Shown here piece after piece: positions 1 through 9,204 of a stretch of 64,000 bases of DNA (positions within the stretch are counted from its first letter, which is position 1; each line of letters begins with the position of its first letter). Position numbers and translations under genes: made by a program. The notes beneath the pieces are model-generated. The model saw only the letters and a program-made list of their open reading frames with translations, searched no databases and was not told the DNA's origin. Origin of the DNA: Arthrobacter nitrophenolicus (lineage in GTDB: Bacteria > Actinomycetota > Actinomycetes > Actinomycetales > Micrococcaceae); contig NZ_AOFD01000006.1 of the NCBI RefSeq assembly GCF_000332815.1, positions 62,001 through 126,000 of the forward strand, given 5' to 3'.

Positions 1-465
1 TGGCACGTCCAAGGCCCGCCCGGATGGATGGCAACATCCGCCCGGGTCCAGGGATGGGCGGCGGAACTGGGGGCGGCTGGACGCTTCGTTCCAGCGCCGC
101 TCGCAACGACCGATTGGTCCGCCGCGGAGGGATACCGCGCGGGACGTGAACTCGCCGCCAGGAAGGACGTCACGGCGGTCTTTGCCGCCAACGACCCCTT
201 CGCGCTCGGAGTAATCAAGGCCATGGACGACGCCGGACGCAACGTACCGGGGGACGTCAGCGTGGTGGGGTTCGACGACGTCAAGGAAGCACCTTTCTTT
301 CGGCCGGCACTGACGACCGTAAAGCTTGATTTCGAAGCCATCGGCCACATCGCCGTTGGCCGCATCCTCGCCATGATCAAAGAGGAAGCGGAGGGGGACA
401 TCCCCCTGCTTGAACCGCATCTGATACTCCGCGATACCACAGCGTCGCCGCGTAGCCGGCGCTGA
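1..465 (+). CDS. LacI-family transcriptional regulator, C-terminal part (5' end outside window)
   Basis: The reading frame is open from base 1 and ends at a TGA. It encodes the end of the periplasmic-binding-protein-like effector domain of a LacI/GalR regulator: a HVQGPPGW strand at the window edge, then FAANDPFALG and VVGFDDV, both hallmarks of the second subdomain, and a C-terminal LILRDTT. The DNA-binding N-terminus lies outside the window. Members of this family repress catabolic genes and release DNA on binding a small effector. An 18-bp perfect palindrome with a central CG, typical of LacI-family operators, lies 128 bases downstream in front of the hydrolase gene, so that hydrolase is a likely target. 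The effector cannot be told from this fragment. Confidence 0.9.
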   Translation, partial: WHVQGPPGWMATSARVQGWAAELGAAGRFVPAPLATTDWSAAEGYRAGRELAARKDVTAVFAANDPFALGVIKAMDDAGRNVPGDVSVVGFDDVKEAPFFRPALTTVKLDFEAIGHIAVGRILAMIKEEAEGDIPLLEPHLILRDTTASPRSRR

Positions 466-563
466 TACCGGGCGCGCCTGCCCACCATACCAGGGGCTGA
501 ACTCCCGGCCCCGGGACCCCAAGGGCTCCTGGCCCGTTTCTGAAAATCAATGACCTTCAGGTC

Positions 564-593
564 TTGCAATTCCCTACCTAACCGGAATACCGT
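564..593 (+). promoter_or_regulatory. Candidate sigma-70-type promoter of the C-N hydrolase gene
   Basis: A TTGCAA box at 564-569 is followed after 18 bases by TACCGT at 588-593. The -10 element abuts the LacI-type palindrome at 593-610, so repressor binding would block polymerase. Matches to consensus are only moderate. Confidence 0.4.
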
Positions 594-610
594 GAGTTAG
601 CGCTAACTCA
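593..610. promoter_or_regulatory. LacI-type operator, 18-bp perfect palindrome
   Basis: TGAGTTAGCGCTAACTCA reads the same on both strands and has the central CG of LacI/GalR operators. It sits 33 bases upstream of the hydrolase start, between a candidate -10 box and the ribosome binding site, and downstream of the gene for a LacI-family regulator. The repressor-operator link is inference. Confidence 0.65.
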
Positions 611-642
611 GGTACTCAAAGAAGAGAAAAGAGAGAAAAACA

Positions 643-1734
643 ATGGTCGATCCATTTGTCGTCGTTGCGGTCTCGCCGCGGACAATCAATGTGAAGAATC
701 CCGGTGACGGCGTAGCCAACGTCAAGCGCATCAACGAATTCATCGACACGGCTGTCATGGTCGGCCGCTGGGAGGGTTCTCCGGTCAAGCTGGTTGTCCT
801 GCCGGAAATGGCAATCCAGGGCATGATCGCCAACACGCCTGGTAACCGCGAAAAGGAGCGCCACTTTGCCGTGACGATCCCTGGTCCTGAGACGGACGAG
901 CTGGCGAAGAAGGCCGTGGAGCTCAATACCTACATCGCTGCTGAGCTGTACATGGTGAAGGATGAGGATTTCCCGGACCGCCACTTCAATGTCGCCTTTA
1001 TCATCGATCCGCAGGGCGAAATTATCTACAAGCGTTACAAGGCCACCAGTGATGCCTACGAGGGCGGCATGCTTGGCAACATGAACCCGCACGACGTGTG
1101 GGACGAGTGGATTGAAAAGAAGGGCAATGGCAATGCAATGGACGCCATTTTCCCTGTCGCGAAGACCGAGATCGGCAACATCGGGTACGCCATCTGCCAC
1201 GAGGGTGTCTACCCCGAGGTGCCGCGTGGGCTGGCGATGAACGGCGCCGAAATCATTATCCGGGGCACCCTGATCGAGCCGGCCGTGCAGAACGGCATGT
1301 GGGAACTGCAGAACCGGGCGCACGCCATGTTCAACTCGGCGTATGTTGTCGCGCCGAACCTGGGGCCGGAAGTCCGTGAGGACGGGAGCATGCAGGACCT
1401 GTTTGGCGGTCAGTCCATGATCGTCGGTCCGCGGGGCCAGATCCTGACAAAGCAGCAGGGCTGGACGTCGGGTGACTCGTTCGTCTGCACCACGATCGAC
1501 ATCGAGGCGCTGCGCCGGGCCCGTGTCTCGAACGGCCTGTACAACCAGTTCAAGGACGTGCGTACAGAGCAGTATCGGGTTATCTACGACACCCCGATCT
1601 ACCCGAAGAACCAGTACCTCGATGCCCCTCCCGGTGAGGACTGGCTGGCCCGGGAAGACTCAACCCGTGCTGCCAACATCGAGAAACTCATCGAGCGCGG
1701 AGTACTGACACCTCCGTCGGGCTACAAGGCCTAG
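643..1734 (+). CDS. Carbon-nitrogen hydrolase (nitrilase superfamily; aliphatic amidase/formamidase-like)
   Basis: This 363-residue protein has the nitrilase-superfamily catalytic triad: Glu55 in PEMAIQG, Lys133 in a YKRYK motif, and the nucleophile Cys185 in CHEGVYPE. The family hydrolyses amides or nitriles to acids plus ammonia in the cytoplasm. The length and a C-terminal tail beyond the core (YDTPIYPKNQ region) resemble aliphatic amidases and formamidases, but the substrate cannot be fixed from sequence. The ATG at 643 follows a purine-rich GAGAG stretch. The gene is a single transcription unit between a palindromic operator upstream and a strong hairpin downstream, so it is probably controlled by the LacI-type regulator encoded just before it. 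Confidence 0.85.
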   Translation: MVDPFVVVAVSPRTINVKNPGDGVANVKRINEFIDTAVMVGRWEGSPVKLVVLPEMAIQGMIANTPGNREKERHFAVTIPGPETDELAKKAVELNTYIAAELYMVKDEDFPDRHFNVAFIIDPQGEIIYKRYKATSDAYEGGMLGNMNPHDVWDEWIEKKGNGNAMDAIFPVAKTEIGNIGYAICHEGVYPEVPRGLAMNGAEIIIRGTLIEPAVQNGMWELQNRAHAMFNSAYVVAPNLGPEVREDGSMQDLFGGQSMIVGPRGQILTKQQGWTSGDSFVCTTIDIEALRRARVSNGLYNQFKDVRTEQYRVIYDTPIYPKNQYLDAPPGEDWLAREDSTRAANIEKLIERGVLTPPSGYKA

Positions 1735-1742
1735 ATGGGGTG

Positions 1743-1779
1743 ATTGGCCGGGGTGCGCTCTTCGCGCACCCCGGCCAAT
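1743..1779 (+). terminator. Rho-independent-type terminator after the hydrolase
   Basis: A perfect 16-bp inverted repeat (1743-1758 with 1764-1779) closes on a 5-base TCTTC loop, 8 bases after the hydrolase stop codon. Only a short T run follows. Confidence 0.8.
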
Positions 1780-1937
1780 TCATGTCCTGGAATTGGTGAA
1801 GGAGGCTTGGGCATCCAAATACGCCCTGCGTGAACCGTCCCAACTTCCCGCCCCGGGCACGGCTTCACGCCCAGCCAGCAGTCGTAAACTGACCCTCGCA
1901 CCACGTTTGTGGACAGTCCGTCAGCCGGGAGCCGCCC

Positions 1938-3671
1938 ATGCTCTGGAAACTGCTTATTGAATACCTGCGGCCGCACCGCAAGCTGCTGGCCGCCGTCGTG
2001 GTTTTCCAGCTGGCGCAGTCCATCGCGTCGCTGTACCTGCCCACCCTGAACGCGGACATCATCGACGACGGCGTGGCCACCGGGGACACCGGCGTCATCC
2101 TCCGGCTCGGTGCACTGATGCTCGGCATCACGCTGCTGCAGATCGCCTGCGCCATCATCGCCGTCTACTTCGCCGCGAAGGCCGCCATGGGCGTGGGCCG
2201 GGACCTCCGGAACGCCATCTTCACCAGGGTGGGGGAGTTCTCCGAGCAGGAGGTCACCAGGTTTGGCGCGCCCAGCCTCATCACACGGTCCACCAACGAC
2301 GTTCAGCAGGTCCAGCAGCTGGTCCTGATGTCCGCCACCATGCTGGTCACCGCCCCCATGCTCAGCATCGGCGGCGTGATCATGGCCATCCGGCAGGACG
2401 TGCAGCTGTCTTGGCTGATCGCCGTCGCCGTCCCGGTGCTGCTCATCGCCGTCGGCCTGATCACCGCCCGGATGGTGCCGCTGTTCCGCAAGATGCAGAA
2501 GCGGATCGACACCGTGAACCGGGTCCTCCGCGAGCAGCTCACCGGCATCCGCGTGGTCCGCGCCTTCGTCCGCGAGGACATCGAGACCGCGCGCTTCGCC
2601 TCCGCCAACGAGGACGTCACGGACACCGCCCTGCGCGCCGGCCGGCTCATGGCGCTCGCATTCCCCGTGGTGATGCTGGTCCTGAACGTCTCCAGCGTGG
2701 CCGTGATCTGGTTCGGCGCGTTCCGCATCCAGGACGGCTCCATGCAGGTGGGCACGCTGATCGCCTTCCTCAGCTACCTGCTGCAGATCCTGATGTCCGT
2801 CATGATGGCCACGTTCATGGCCGTGATGATCCCGCGCGCGGCCGTCTCCGGCGACCGGATCGGCGAGGTGCTGCGGACCGAATCCAGCGTCCGCCCGCCG
2901 CAGCGCCCCGTCACCACAAGAGTCCGCAACGGCGAGCTGGAAATGCGCGACGTCGGATTCGCCTACCCGGGTGCCGACCAGCCGGTCCTCACCGGCATCA
3001 GCTTCACCGCCAAGGCAGGGCAGACGACCGCGATCATCGGCAGCACCGGCTCCGGCAAGACCACCCTGGTGAACCTCATGCCCCGGCTGTTCGACGCCAC
3101 CACCGGCTCGGTGCGGATCGACGGCGTGGACGTCCGCGAGCTGCACCCGGACCTGCTCTGGGGGCACATCGGCCTGGTCCCGCAGCGGCCCTACCTGTTC
3201 AGCGGCACCGTCCGCAGCAACCTGCTCTACGGCAAACCGGACGCCACCGAGGACGAGCTCTGGACCGCCCTGGAAATCGCCCAGGCCAAGGAGTTTGTGG
3301 AGCGGATGGACGAGGGGCTGGACGCGCCCATCAGCCAGGGCGGCACCAATGTCTCCGGCGGGCAGCGGCAGCGGCTGGCCATTGCCCGGGCCCTGGTGAA
3401 GCGGCCCGAGCTGTACATCTTCGACGATTCCTTCTCGTCGCTGGACACCGGCACCGATGCCCGGCTCCGGCAGGCCCTCAAGCGCAGCACCGCCGGCGCC
3501 ACGCTGGTGATCATCGCGCAGCGCGTGTCCAGCATCGTGGACGCGGACCAGATTTTAGTGCTCGACGACGGCAGGATCGTGGGGCGCGGAACGCACAGTG
3601 AGCTGCTGGAGACGTCCGAAACCTACCGCGAGATCGTGTCCTCCCAGCTGGCGGCGGAGGAGACGGTATGA
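1938..3671 (+). CDS. ABC exporter subunit with degenerate ATPase site
   Basis: This 577-residue half-transporter has an N-terminal ABC type-1 membrane domain with about six helices (residues 15-305) and a C-terminal ATPase domain. Walker A is GSTGSGKTT near 368, and the signature is NVSGGQ near 471. Two catalytic positions are altered: the residue after the Walker B Asp is Asp, not Glu ([10 protein letters not shown], near 494), and the switch His is Gln (IIAQRVSS, near 525). The same two changes mark the degenerate-site half of heterodimeric exporters such as TM287/288. Its partner starts inside its stop codon (ATGA overlap). The family exports drugs, lipids or peptides; the substrate is unknown. 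It resembles MdlA/YheI-type proteins. Confidence 0.93.
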   Translation: MLWKLLIEYLRPHRKLLAAVVVFQLAQSIASLYLPTLNADIIDDGVATGDTGVILRLGALMLGITLLQIACAIIAVYFAAKAAMGVGRDLRNAIFTRVGEFSEQEVTRFGAPSLITRSTNDVQQVQQLVLMSATMLVTAPMLSIGGVIMAIRQDVQLSWLIAVAVPVLLIAVGLITARMVPLFRKMQKRIDTVNRVLREQLTGIRVVRAFVREDIETARFASANEDVTDTALRAGRLMALAFPVVMLVLNVSSVAVIWFGAFRIQDGSMQVGTLIAFLSYLLQILMSVMMATFMAVMIPRAAVSGDRIGEVLRTESSVRPPQRPVTTRVRNGELEMRDVGFAYPGADQPVLTGISFTAKAGQTTAIIGSTGSGKTTLVNLMPRLFDATTGSVRIDGVDVRELHPDLLWGHIGLVPQRPYLFSGTVRSNLLYGKPDATEDELWTALEIAQAKEFVERMDEGLDAPISQGGTNVSGGQRQRLAIARALVKRPELYIFDDSFSSLDTGTDARLRQALKRSTAGATLVIIAQRVSSIVDADQILVLDDGRIVGRGTHSELLETSETYREIVSSQLAAEETV

Positions 3672-5686
3672 GCCGCCAGACCTCTCCCGGACCCGGCACC
3701 AAAGCCGCGCCCGCCTCCGCACCAGGAGGCACCGCCGTCGTACGCATCCCGCGTCCGGCAGGCGGCCCGGGGCGCGGCGGACCGTTCGCGGGGATGAACG
3801 TCCCGGCGGAGAAGGCGATGAACTTCTGGCCGTCCGCCAAGCGGCTGCTGGGGAAGCTGCGGCCGGAGCGGGCGTGGCTGCTGATGGTGTTCGTGACGGC
3901 GGTGGCCGGGGTGGCGCTGTCCGTGATCGGGCCGCGGCTGCTGGGGGAGGGCACCAACCTGATCTTCGCCGGCGTCGTTTCCCGCGAGCTGCCGGCCGGG
4001 GCGAGCAAGGAGCAGGTGATCGCGCAGCTGCGCGCCTCCGGGGAGGGGCAGCGCGCGGACATGCTCAGCGCCATGAACCTGGTGCCGGGGCAGGGGATCG
4101 ACTTCGCTGCGCTGGGGAGCGTGCTGACCTGGGCGCTGGTGCTGTATGTGCTGTCGTCGGCGTTCATGTGGGTTCAGGCGTATGTGCTGAACGGGGTGGT
4201 GCAGCGGACGGTGTTCGGGCTGCGCGGGGAGATCGAGGCGAAGATCCACCGGCTGCCGCTGCGGTACTTCGACTCGATCCAGCGCGGCGAGCTGCTCAGC
4301 CGGGTCACGAACGACGTGGACAACATTTCGCAGAGCCTGCAGCAGACCATCAGCCAGGCGGTCACGTCCGTGCTGACGGTGCTGGGCGTGCTGGTGATGA
4401 TGGTGATCCTTTCGCCCACGCTGGCGCTGATTGCGCTGGTGACCATTCCGCTGACGCTGGGGATTACGGCGCTGATCGCCAAGCGCTCGCAGAAACTGTT
4501 CGTGGCGCAGTGGAAGCACACGGGGGAGCTGAACGGGCAGATCGAGGAGACGTACACCGGGCATGCTCTGGTGAAGGTGTTCGGCCGGCAGCAGGAGGTG
4601 GGGGAGCGGTTCCGGCAGAAGAATGCGGAGCTGTATGACGCCAGTTTCGGGGCGCAGTTCATTTCCGGGCTGATCATGCCGGCCATGACGTTCATCGGGA
4701 ACCTGGTGTACGTGGGGATCGCCGTGGTGGGCGGCCTGCAGGTGGCGTCCGGGGCGATGCAGCTGGGCGACGTGCAGGCGTTCATCCAGTACTCCCGGCA
4801 GTTCACCATGCCGCTGGCGCAGCTGGGGTCCATGGCGAACGTGCTGCAGTCCGTGGTGGCCTCGGCGGAGCGGGTGTTCGAGCTGCTGGATGAAGAGGAG
4901 GAATCTGCGGAGCCTGCTGCTTCTGTTGGGCCGGTGTTCGGGCGGGGGCGGCTGGTTTTCGAGGACGTGTCCTTCTCGTATTCGACGGACAAGCCGCTGA
5001 TTTCTTCTCTTTCTCTGGTTGCGGAGCCGGGGCAGACCGTGGCGATTGTGGGGCCCACCGGGGCCGGCAAGACCACGCTGGTGAACCTGATGATGCGGTT
5101 CTACGAGCTGGATGCGGGGCGGATAACGCTCGACGGCGTGGACGTCACCTCGGTGCCGCGGCGCGAGCTGCGCTCGCGGATGGGGATGGTGCTGCAGGAT
5201 ACGTGGCTGTTCGGCGGGACCATCCGGGACAACATCGCGTACGGGCGGCCTTCGGCTACCGAGGACGAGATTCTCGAAGCGGCCCGGGCGACGTACGTGG
5301 ACCGGTTTGTGCGGTCACTGCCCGAGGGGTACGACACGGTGCTGGAGGACGAGGGCGGCAACGTGTCCGCGGGGGAGAAGCAGCTCCTGACCATTGCGCG
5401 GGCGTTCCTGGCCCGGCCTTCAGTGCTGATCCTGGATGAGGCGACGTCTTCGGTGGATACCCGGACGGAGGTGCTGGTGCAAAAGGCGATGAGTGCCCTG
5501 CGGTCCGACCGGACTTCTTTTGTGATCGCCCACCGCCTGTCCACGATCCGCGACGCCGACCTCATTCTGGTGATGGAGGCCGGCCAAATCGTGGAGCAGG
5601 GCACGCACGCCACACTGCTCGCTGCGGGCGGGGCGTATGCCCGGCTGTACGAGGCACAGTTCGCGGCTCCTGTGGCGGAGGTTTGA
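3668..5686 (+). CDS. ABC exporter subunit with canonical ATPase site
   Basis: This 672-residue partner of the upstream half-transporter overlaps it by four bases, so translation is probably coupled. It has an N-terminal Pro/Gly-rich cytoplasmic extension of about 55 residues, a six-helix membrane domain with an inserted loop of about 45 residues after the first helix, and a complete ATPase domain: Walker [10 protein letters not shown] near 461, signature NVSAGEK near 565, Walker [11 protein letters not shown] near 586 with the catalytic Glu, and the switch His in IAHRLS near 620. The signature reads SAGEK rather than SGGQ, as is common in this family. A broken copy of its last 660 bases lies at 17626-18301. 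Confidence 0.93.
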   Translation: MSRQTSPGPGTKAAPASAPGGTAVVRIPRPAGGPGRGGPFAGMNVPAEKAMNFWPSAKRLLGKLRPERAWLLMVFVTAVAGVALSVIGPRLLGEGTNLIFAGVVSRELPAGASKEQVIAQLRASGEGQRADMLSAMNLVPGQGIDFAALGSVLTWALVLYVLSSAFMWVQAYVLNGVVQRTVFGLRGEIEAKIHRLPLRYFDSIQRGELLSRVTNDVDNISQSLQQTISQAVTSVLTVLGVLVMMVILSPTLALIALVTIPLTLGITALIAKRSQKLFVAQWKHTGELNGQIEETYTGHALVKVFGRQQEVGERFRQKNAELYDASFGAQFISGLIMPAMTFIGNLVYVGIAVVGGLQVASGAMQLGDVQAFIQYSRQFTMPLAQLGSMANVLQSVVASAERVFELLDEEEESAEPAASVGPVFGRGRLVFEDVSFSYSTDKPLISSLSLVAEPGQTVAIVGPTGAGKTTLVNLMMRFYELDAGRITLDGVDVTSVPRRELRSRMGMVLQDTWLFGGTIRDNIAYGRPSATEDEILEAARATYVDRFVRSLPEGYDTVLEDEGGNVSAGEKQLLTIARAFLARPSVLILDEATSSVDTRTEVLVQKAMSALRSDRTSFVIAHRLSTIRDADLILVMEAGQIVEQGTHATLLAAGGAYARLYEAQFAAPVAEV

Positions 5687-5689
5687 CCG

Positions 5690-5722
5690 GCGGGGGTACC
5701 GCCCGGTGGGCGGCACCCCCGC
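5690..5722 (+). terminator. Hairpin terminator after the ABC exporter
   Basis: A 15-bp inverted repeat with one mismatch (5690-5704 with 5708-5722) and a 3-base loop starts 4 bases after the stop codon. It lies between convergent genes. There is no clear T run. Confidence 0.6.
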
Positions 5723-5767
5723 GGTGGCATCGACGCCAGGATGTCATGCGCTTTCCGGAACCGGCGT

Positions 5768-7129
5768 CTAGCGCAGCCTCTTGAAGGCGCGGCCGATTCC
5801 GTCCAGGAGGCGGTCGGCGTCGTTGCTGGAGAAGGGCATTGGCGGCCGGAGTTTCAGGACGTTTCCTTGGGCTCCGCAGGCGGAGATGAGGATCCGGTCT
5901 TCGCGGAGGGCGTTCACGATGCCGGCGGCGGCGTCGCCGTCGGGTGTGAGCGAGGACCGGTCGGTGACGAGGTCAACGCCGATGAAGAAGCCGCTGCCGC
6001 GGACTTCCGCGACCTGGTCCAAGTCCTGGGCGAGGTCCTCCAGTCCGGTGATGATCTGCTCGCCCACCTTCAAGGCGTTGTCGATCAGGGATTCCTCGCG
6101 GATCACGTCCAGGACGGCCTGGGCGGCTGCGACGGCCACCGAGTTGCCGCCGAATGTGTTGAAGTAGCGGATGTTCCTGCCGAACTCCACGAGCAGTTCC
6201 GGTTTGAAGATGGCTGCAGCAACGGGGATGCCGTTACCCATGGGTTTGCCGATGGTGACGATGTCCGGGACGATTCCGTGGCGCTGGAAGCCCCACCATT
6301 CCTGGCCGGTCCGGCCGAAGCCTGGCTGCACTTCATCGGCGATGTACAGGCCGCCGGCGGCGTGAACCTCTTCGATGATCGGCCGGAGGAAGCCCGCCGG
6401 GCCGGCGAAGACGCCGTCGGAGGAGAAGATGCTGTCGGCGATGAAGGCCGCCAGCCCGATGCCGTGCCGGTGGAGGTCAGCGATGGCTGCACGGACCTGG
6501 TTCCGGAGGTGGTCCTCGAGGGAACGTTGATCCGACGAGTAGCGCAGGGCGTCCGGGGCGTCGATGACGCGCACGTTCGCGCCAAGGGGCACGCCGATAC
6601 CCAGGGACGGCGAGAAGGAGGCGACCTCCGCCGTCAGGCCGTGGTACGCGCCGGAGGTGACGATGATGCCCTGGTTTCCGGTGGCGTACTTTGCCACGCG
6701 CATGGCGAGGTCGTTGGCCTCGGACCCGGTGCAGGTGAACATGACATGGCCAAGCTCGGCGGGAAACGTGGACAGGAGGTCCTCGGAGTAATCAAGGATG
6801 GATTCCTGGACGTAACGGGTGTTCGTGTTCAGCGTCTGCATCTGTTCGTGGACAGCGGCGATGACCTTAGGGTGGCAGTGGCCCACCGAGGGGACGTTGT
6901 TGTAGACGTCCAGGTACTCATTTCCGTCCCGGTCGAATAGTTTGACGCCCTCGCCCCGGAGAACTTCCAGGGGTGTGTCGTAGAAGAGCCGGTACCCGGG
7001 CCCGAGGCTCTGGTCCCGGCGTCGAATGTTCTTCTGGATCTCGTCCGGGAGCTCATCGATGCGGGTGGGGTCAAAGCCGTTGACCATGGCCTTGGAAGGC
7101 TTGCGGATGCTCTGGATTGTATTGCTCAT
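5768..7129 (-). CDS. Class III PLP-dependent phospho-lyase (ethanolamine-phosphate / phosphohydroxylysine phospho-lyase type)
   Basis: This 453-residue fold-type I PLP enzyme has the internal-aldimine lysine in TIGKPMGNG (Lys295) and the PLP-pyridine Asp in ADEVQPG (Asp265). The stretch NNVPSVGHCHP followed by LNTNTR closely matches the AGXT2L1/AGXT2L2 group, which removes ammonia and phosphate from phosphorylated amino alcohols to give an aldehyde, rather than ordinary transaminases. I chose the second of two adjacent ATGs (7129) because AAGGAG is then five bases away. A kinase gene ends 29 bases upstream, so the kinase product is its likely substrate. A transaminase role cannot be excluded from sequence alone. 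Confidence 0.85.
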   Translation of the reverse strand: MSNTIQSIRKPSKAMVNGFDPTRIDELPDEIQKNIRRRDQSLGPGYRLFYDTPLEVLRGEGVKLFDRDGNEYLDVYNNVPSVGHCHPKVIAAVHEQMQTLNTNTRYVQESILDYSEDLLSTFPAELGHVMFTCTGSEANDLAMRVAKYATGNQGIIVTSGAYHGLTAEVASFSPSLGIGVPLGANVRVIDAPDALRYSSDQRSLEDHLRNQVRAAIADLHRHGIGLAAFIADSIFSSDGVFAGPAGFLRPIIEEVHAAGGLYIADEVQPGFGRTGQEWWGFQRHGIVPDIVTIGKPMGNGIPVAAAIFKPELLVEFGRNIRYFNTFGGNSVAVAAAQAVLDVIREESLIDNALKVGEQIITGLEDLAQDLDQVAEVRGSGFFIGVDLVTDRSSLTPDGDAAAGIVNALREDRILISACGAQGNVLKLRPPMPFSSNDADRLLDGIGRAFKRLR

Positions 7130-7158
7130 CATTTCTCCTTGACGGCTGGCGGGTCTGA

Positions 7159-8217
7159 TCAGGGTGTGAAAGGGCAGTTCGGTGCAGGGGCTGCGCCGGT
7201 GGAGGCGAGCCGGTCCCAGTCCGGTTTCGAGTGGGAGAGGAGATAGTCGCGCCTTTGGGGCAGATGGCTTGCCCGCCACTGCGTAATCAGTGCCCGCAGC
7301 AGGAGGCGGGCCTGGGCCGAGACCACCAGGGCTTCAAACTCCTGTCCCGGCAGCGGGCTGACGCTTTGGTATCCGTCCAGGACGGAGAGTGCGCGCTCCC
7401 AGGGGTTTCGGGGATCTGCCCCCAACAGGTTGGCCATGGTCACGCTGACGTCGAAGATCACCGGGGTTCGCACCACGTCGCCGAAATCGATAATGCCCGT
7501 CACGTAGGCCGGACTGTTGGGGTCGACGAGGACATTGAACGGGCTGAAGTCCCCGTGGACAACCTGCGAGGGAAGGGTGTCCAGGTGTGGAACTACTGTG
7601 GCGTCGAACTGGTCAAAAACGTCCTCGGCCAGGGAGCGCTTTTCCCTGTCATCCAGATAGCCAAGAAGCGGCCGCATCCTATGGAAGTGCTTAAGGTCCC
7701 AGAGGAGCAATCGGTCTGCCCGCGGATGGTCAAAGTCCTGCAGGGCAAGGCCCACGCGGGCGAGGCTTGAGCCCACCAGCTGGAACTGGCCGGCAGACGC
7801 ATCGTGTTTGGCCAGTAACTCTCCCGGCATGAAGCGCATCACCCGAAGCACCCTGTCGAAGGGCCCGGTAGGCGCCGGGATGAGGACTTCCGCGGCTCCG
7901 CCAAGGCTCCTGACAAGGCGTTGGACCGGCAGGTCAGGGGCGGTCCGCTCAAGGTGGACCATGCACGCTGTCTGCAGTTGGACAATCCCCGGGTCCTCCT
8001 CAGGTGAGGAAACCTTCACCAGAAAGGTTTCGTCTCGGCCTTGGAGGCGGAACGTCTCGTCCTTTTCAGTGGGAATCCGCACGAGTTTCCCCTGCAGCCC
8101 ATAAGAGCTCTCGAGGAGTCGCTTCACGGTCGAGTCAGTGAGCTGCGACTGCTCCGCCAGGAGTCCGCTTTCTGCAACCACGGCATCGAAAAACTCGGAG
8201 TCGGTGCGGACGTCCAT
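7159..8217 (-). CDS. APH-family small-molecule kinase (hydroxylysine/amino-alcohol kinase type)
   Basis: This 352-residue protein has the aminoglycoside-phosphotransferase fold: the catalytic loop HGDFSPFN (residues 221-228) and the metal-binding IIDFGD (Asp244). It is first in an operon with the phospho-lyase. Pairing of an APH kinase with this kind of phospho-lyase is known from 5-hydroxylysine and ethanolamine/aminopropanol breakdown, so it probably phosphorylates a hydroxyl on an amino alcohol or hydroxy amino acid. Antibiotic resistance is unlikely in this setting. The ATG at 8217 is preceded by AGGAG nine bases away; an upstream in-frame start at 8298 would cover the promoter and is rejected. 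Confidence 0.85.
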   Translation of the reverse strand: MDVRTDSEFFDAVVAESGLLAEQSQLTDSTVKRLLESSYGLQGKLVRIPTEKDETFRLQGRDETFLVKVSSPEEDPGIVQLQTACMVHLERTAPDLPVQRLVRSLGGAAEVLIPAPTGPFDRVLRVMRFMPGELLAKHDASAGQFQLVGSSLARVGLALQDFDHPRADRLLLWDLKHFHRMRPLLGYLDDREKRSLAEDVFDQFDATVVPHLDTLPSQVVHGDFSPFNVLVDPNSPAYVTGIIDFGDVVRTPVIFDVSVTMANLLGADPRNPWERALSVLDGYQSVSPLPGQEFEALVVSAQARLLLRALITQWRASHLPQRRDYLLSHSKPDWDRLASTGAAPAPNCPFTP

Positions 8218-8265
8218 GGCTCTGGGCTCCTGTCGGTTGGAAGGGGATGTCGAAGTAAATGCTCT

Positions 8266-8278
8266 ACTGTTCAACAGT
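8266..8278. promoter_or_regulatory. Operator in the kinase/phospho-lyase leader
   Basis: ACTGTTCAACAGT is a 13-bp palindrome (6+1+6) just downstream of the predicted transcription start of the kinase operon. Its reverse strand shares ACTGTTGA with the operator-like sites at 8333, 11139 and 14021, pointing to the GntR regulator at 9203-9877. Confidence 0.55.
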
Positions 8279-8288
8279 TCTGCAAAGC

Positions 8289-8317
8289 AGTATGGCATGC
8301 TTGTTGAGTCTCCGCAA
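8289..8317 (-). promoter_or_regulatory. Promoter of the kinase/phospho-lyase operon
   Basis: On the minus strand TTGCGG (8317-8312) is followed after exactly 17 bases by CATACT (8294-8289), about 70 bases before the kinase start. The palindrome at 8266-8278 follows the expected start point. Confidence 0.5.
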
Positions 8318-8332
8318 CGGAATGTCCAGCAG

Positions 8333-8378
8333 AACTACTGTTGAACTGTTGACAATTTTGCGTGCTGAGTTTTAAAGT
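8333..8378 (+). promoter_or_regulatory. Promoter and operator of the first HAD gene
   Basis: A perfect -35 TTGACA (8349-8354) is followed after 18 bases by TAAAGT (8373-8378). The -35 lies inside AACTGTTGACAATT (8344-8357), preceded by a second ACTGTTGAAC half (8337-8346), so a repressor bound here would cover the -35. The same AACTGTTGACAATT-like core recurs at 11139 and 14021. Confidence 0.6.
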
Positions 8379-8471
8379 CGTTCTATGAGCGGGCTCCCCT
8401 TGGAGGACCGCATTGAATATCATTCATCCGCCCTGTGCAGGGCCGCCTCCATCTCAACGAACGGACAAAGC

Positions 8472-9146
8472 ATGGCTGACAACAACTCCCGGCCGAAGTA
8501 CATCTCCTTCGATATCTACGGCACGCTGATCAACTGGGACACGGATTCGACGACCCGCCGCCTGCTCGCGGGCCGGCTGCCAGAGGAGCAGTGGCCGGCG
8601 TTCAAGAAGGTCTTCCGCGGGTACCGGTTCGACGGGGTCCTCGGCGATTACAAGCCCTACGAGGAGATCCTCCAGAATTCCTTTGACCGCGTTTGCAGGT
8701 TCTTTGGCATTGGCCCCACTCCCGGCGCCGGCGCGGAGTTCGCTGAGACCGTCCGCGGCTTCGCTGCCCACGATGACGTGCCGGCCCCGCTGAAGCTTAT
8801 GGGCGACAACTACAAGCTGGTGGCCCTGTCCAACGCGGACGACAGCTTCCTGGACATCAGCATCCCCAAGCTGGGTGCGAACTTCCATGCCGTGCTGACT
8901 GCTGAGCAGGCGCAGGCGTACAAACCGCGCTACCAGGCGTTCGAATACATGCTGGACACCTTGAACGCCAAGCCGGAGGACTTCCTGCACATTGCCTCAC
9001 ACACCCGCTACGACATGCATCCGATGCACGACATGGGCTTCCGCAACCTCTGGGTGCTGGACCGTGGGTATGACCCCATCACCGGCGGCTATGACTACAA
9101 GTCGGTCAAGTCCCTGGATGAGATCAACCGGCATCTCGGCCTCTAG
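8472..9146 (+). CDS. Type II haloacid-dehalogenase-like HAD hydrolase (copy 1)
   Basis: This 224-residue HAD-superfamily hydrolase has the nucleophile Asp14 in SFDIYGTL, the motif II Ser in ALSNADD and the motif III Lys in YKPRYQAFEYML. It is annotated by family as 2-haloacid dehalogenase type II, but these proteins also act on phosphate esters. The start at 8472 is chosen because the second copy (16869-17543) begins at the same place in alignment; the frame is open to an ATG at 8385, which would add 29 unconserved residues. It stands alone between the GntR-type operator upstream and a strong terminator. Confidence 0.88.
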   Translation: MADNNSRPKYISFDIYGTLINWDTDSTTRRLLAGRLPEEQWPAFKKVFRGYRFDGVLGDYKPYEEILQNSFDRVCRFFGIGPTPGAGAEFAETVRGFAAHDDVPAPLKLMGDNYKLVALSNADDSFLDISIPKLGANFHAVLTAEQAQAYKPRYQAFEYMLDTLNAKPEDFLHIASHTRYDMHPMHDMGFRNLWVLDRGYDPITGGYDYKSVKSLDEINRHLGL

Positions 9147-9171
9147 TTCCAGCCGACCAGAACACAAGAGT

Positions 9172-9204
9172 AAAGACCGCGGCCCCAAGGCCGCGGTCTT
9201 TTTT
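9172..9204. terminator. Terminator between HAD copy 1 and the GntR gene
   Basis: A perfect 13-bp stem (9172-9184 with 9189-9201), CCAA loop and a T run follow the HAD gene. An A run on the other side lets it also serve the convergent GntR gene, whose stop codon overlaps its edge. Confidence 0.9.

Noticed and set aside
7159-8217. Aminoglycoside resistance gene
   Set aside because: The APH fold is shared by many metabolic kinases, and the operon with a phospho-lyase and catabolic regulator points to metabolism.
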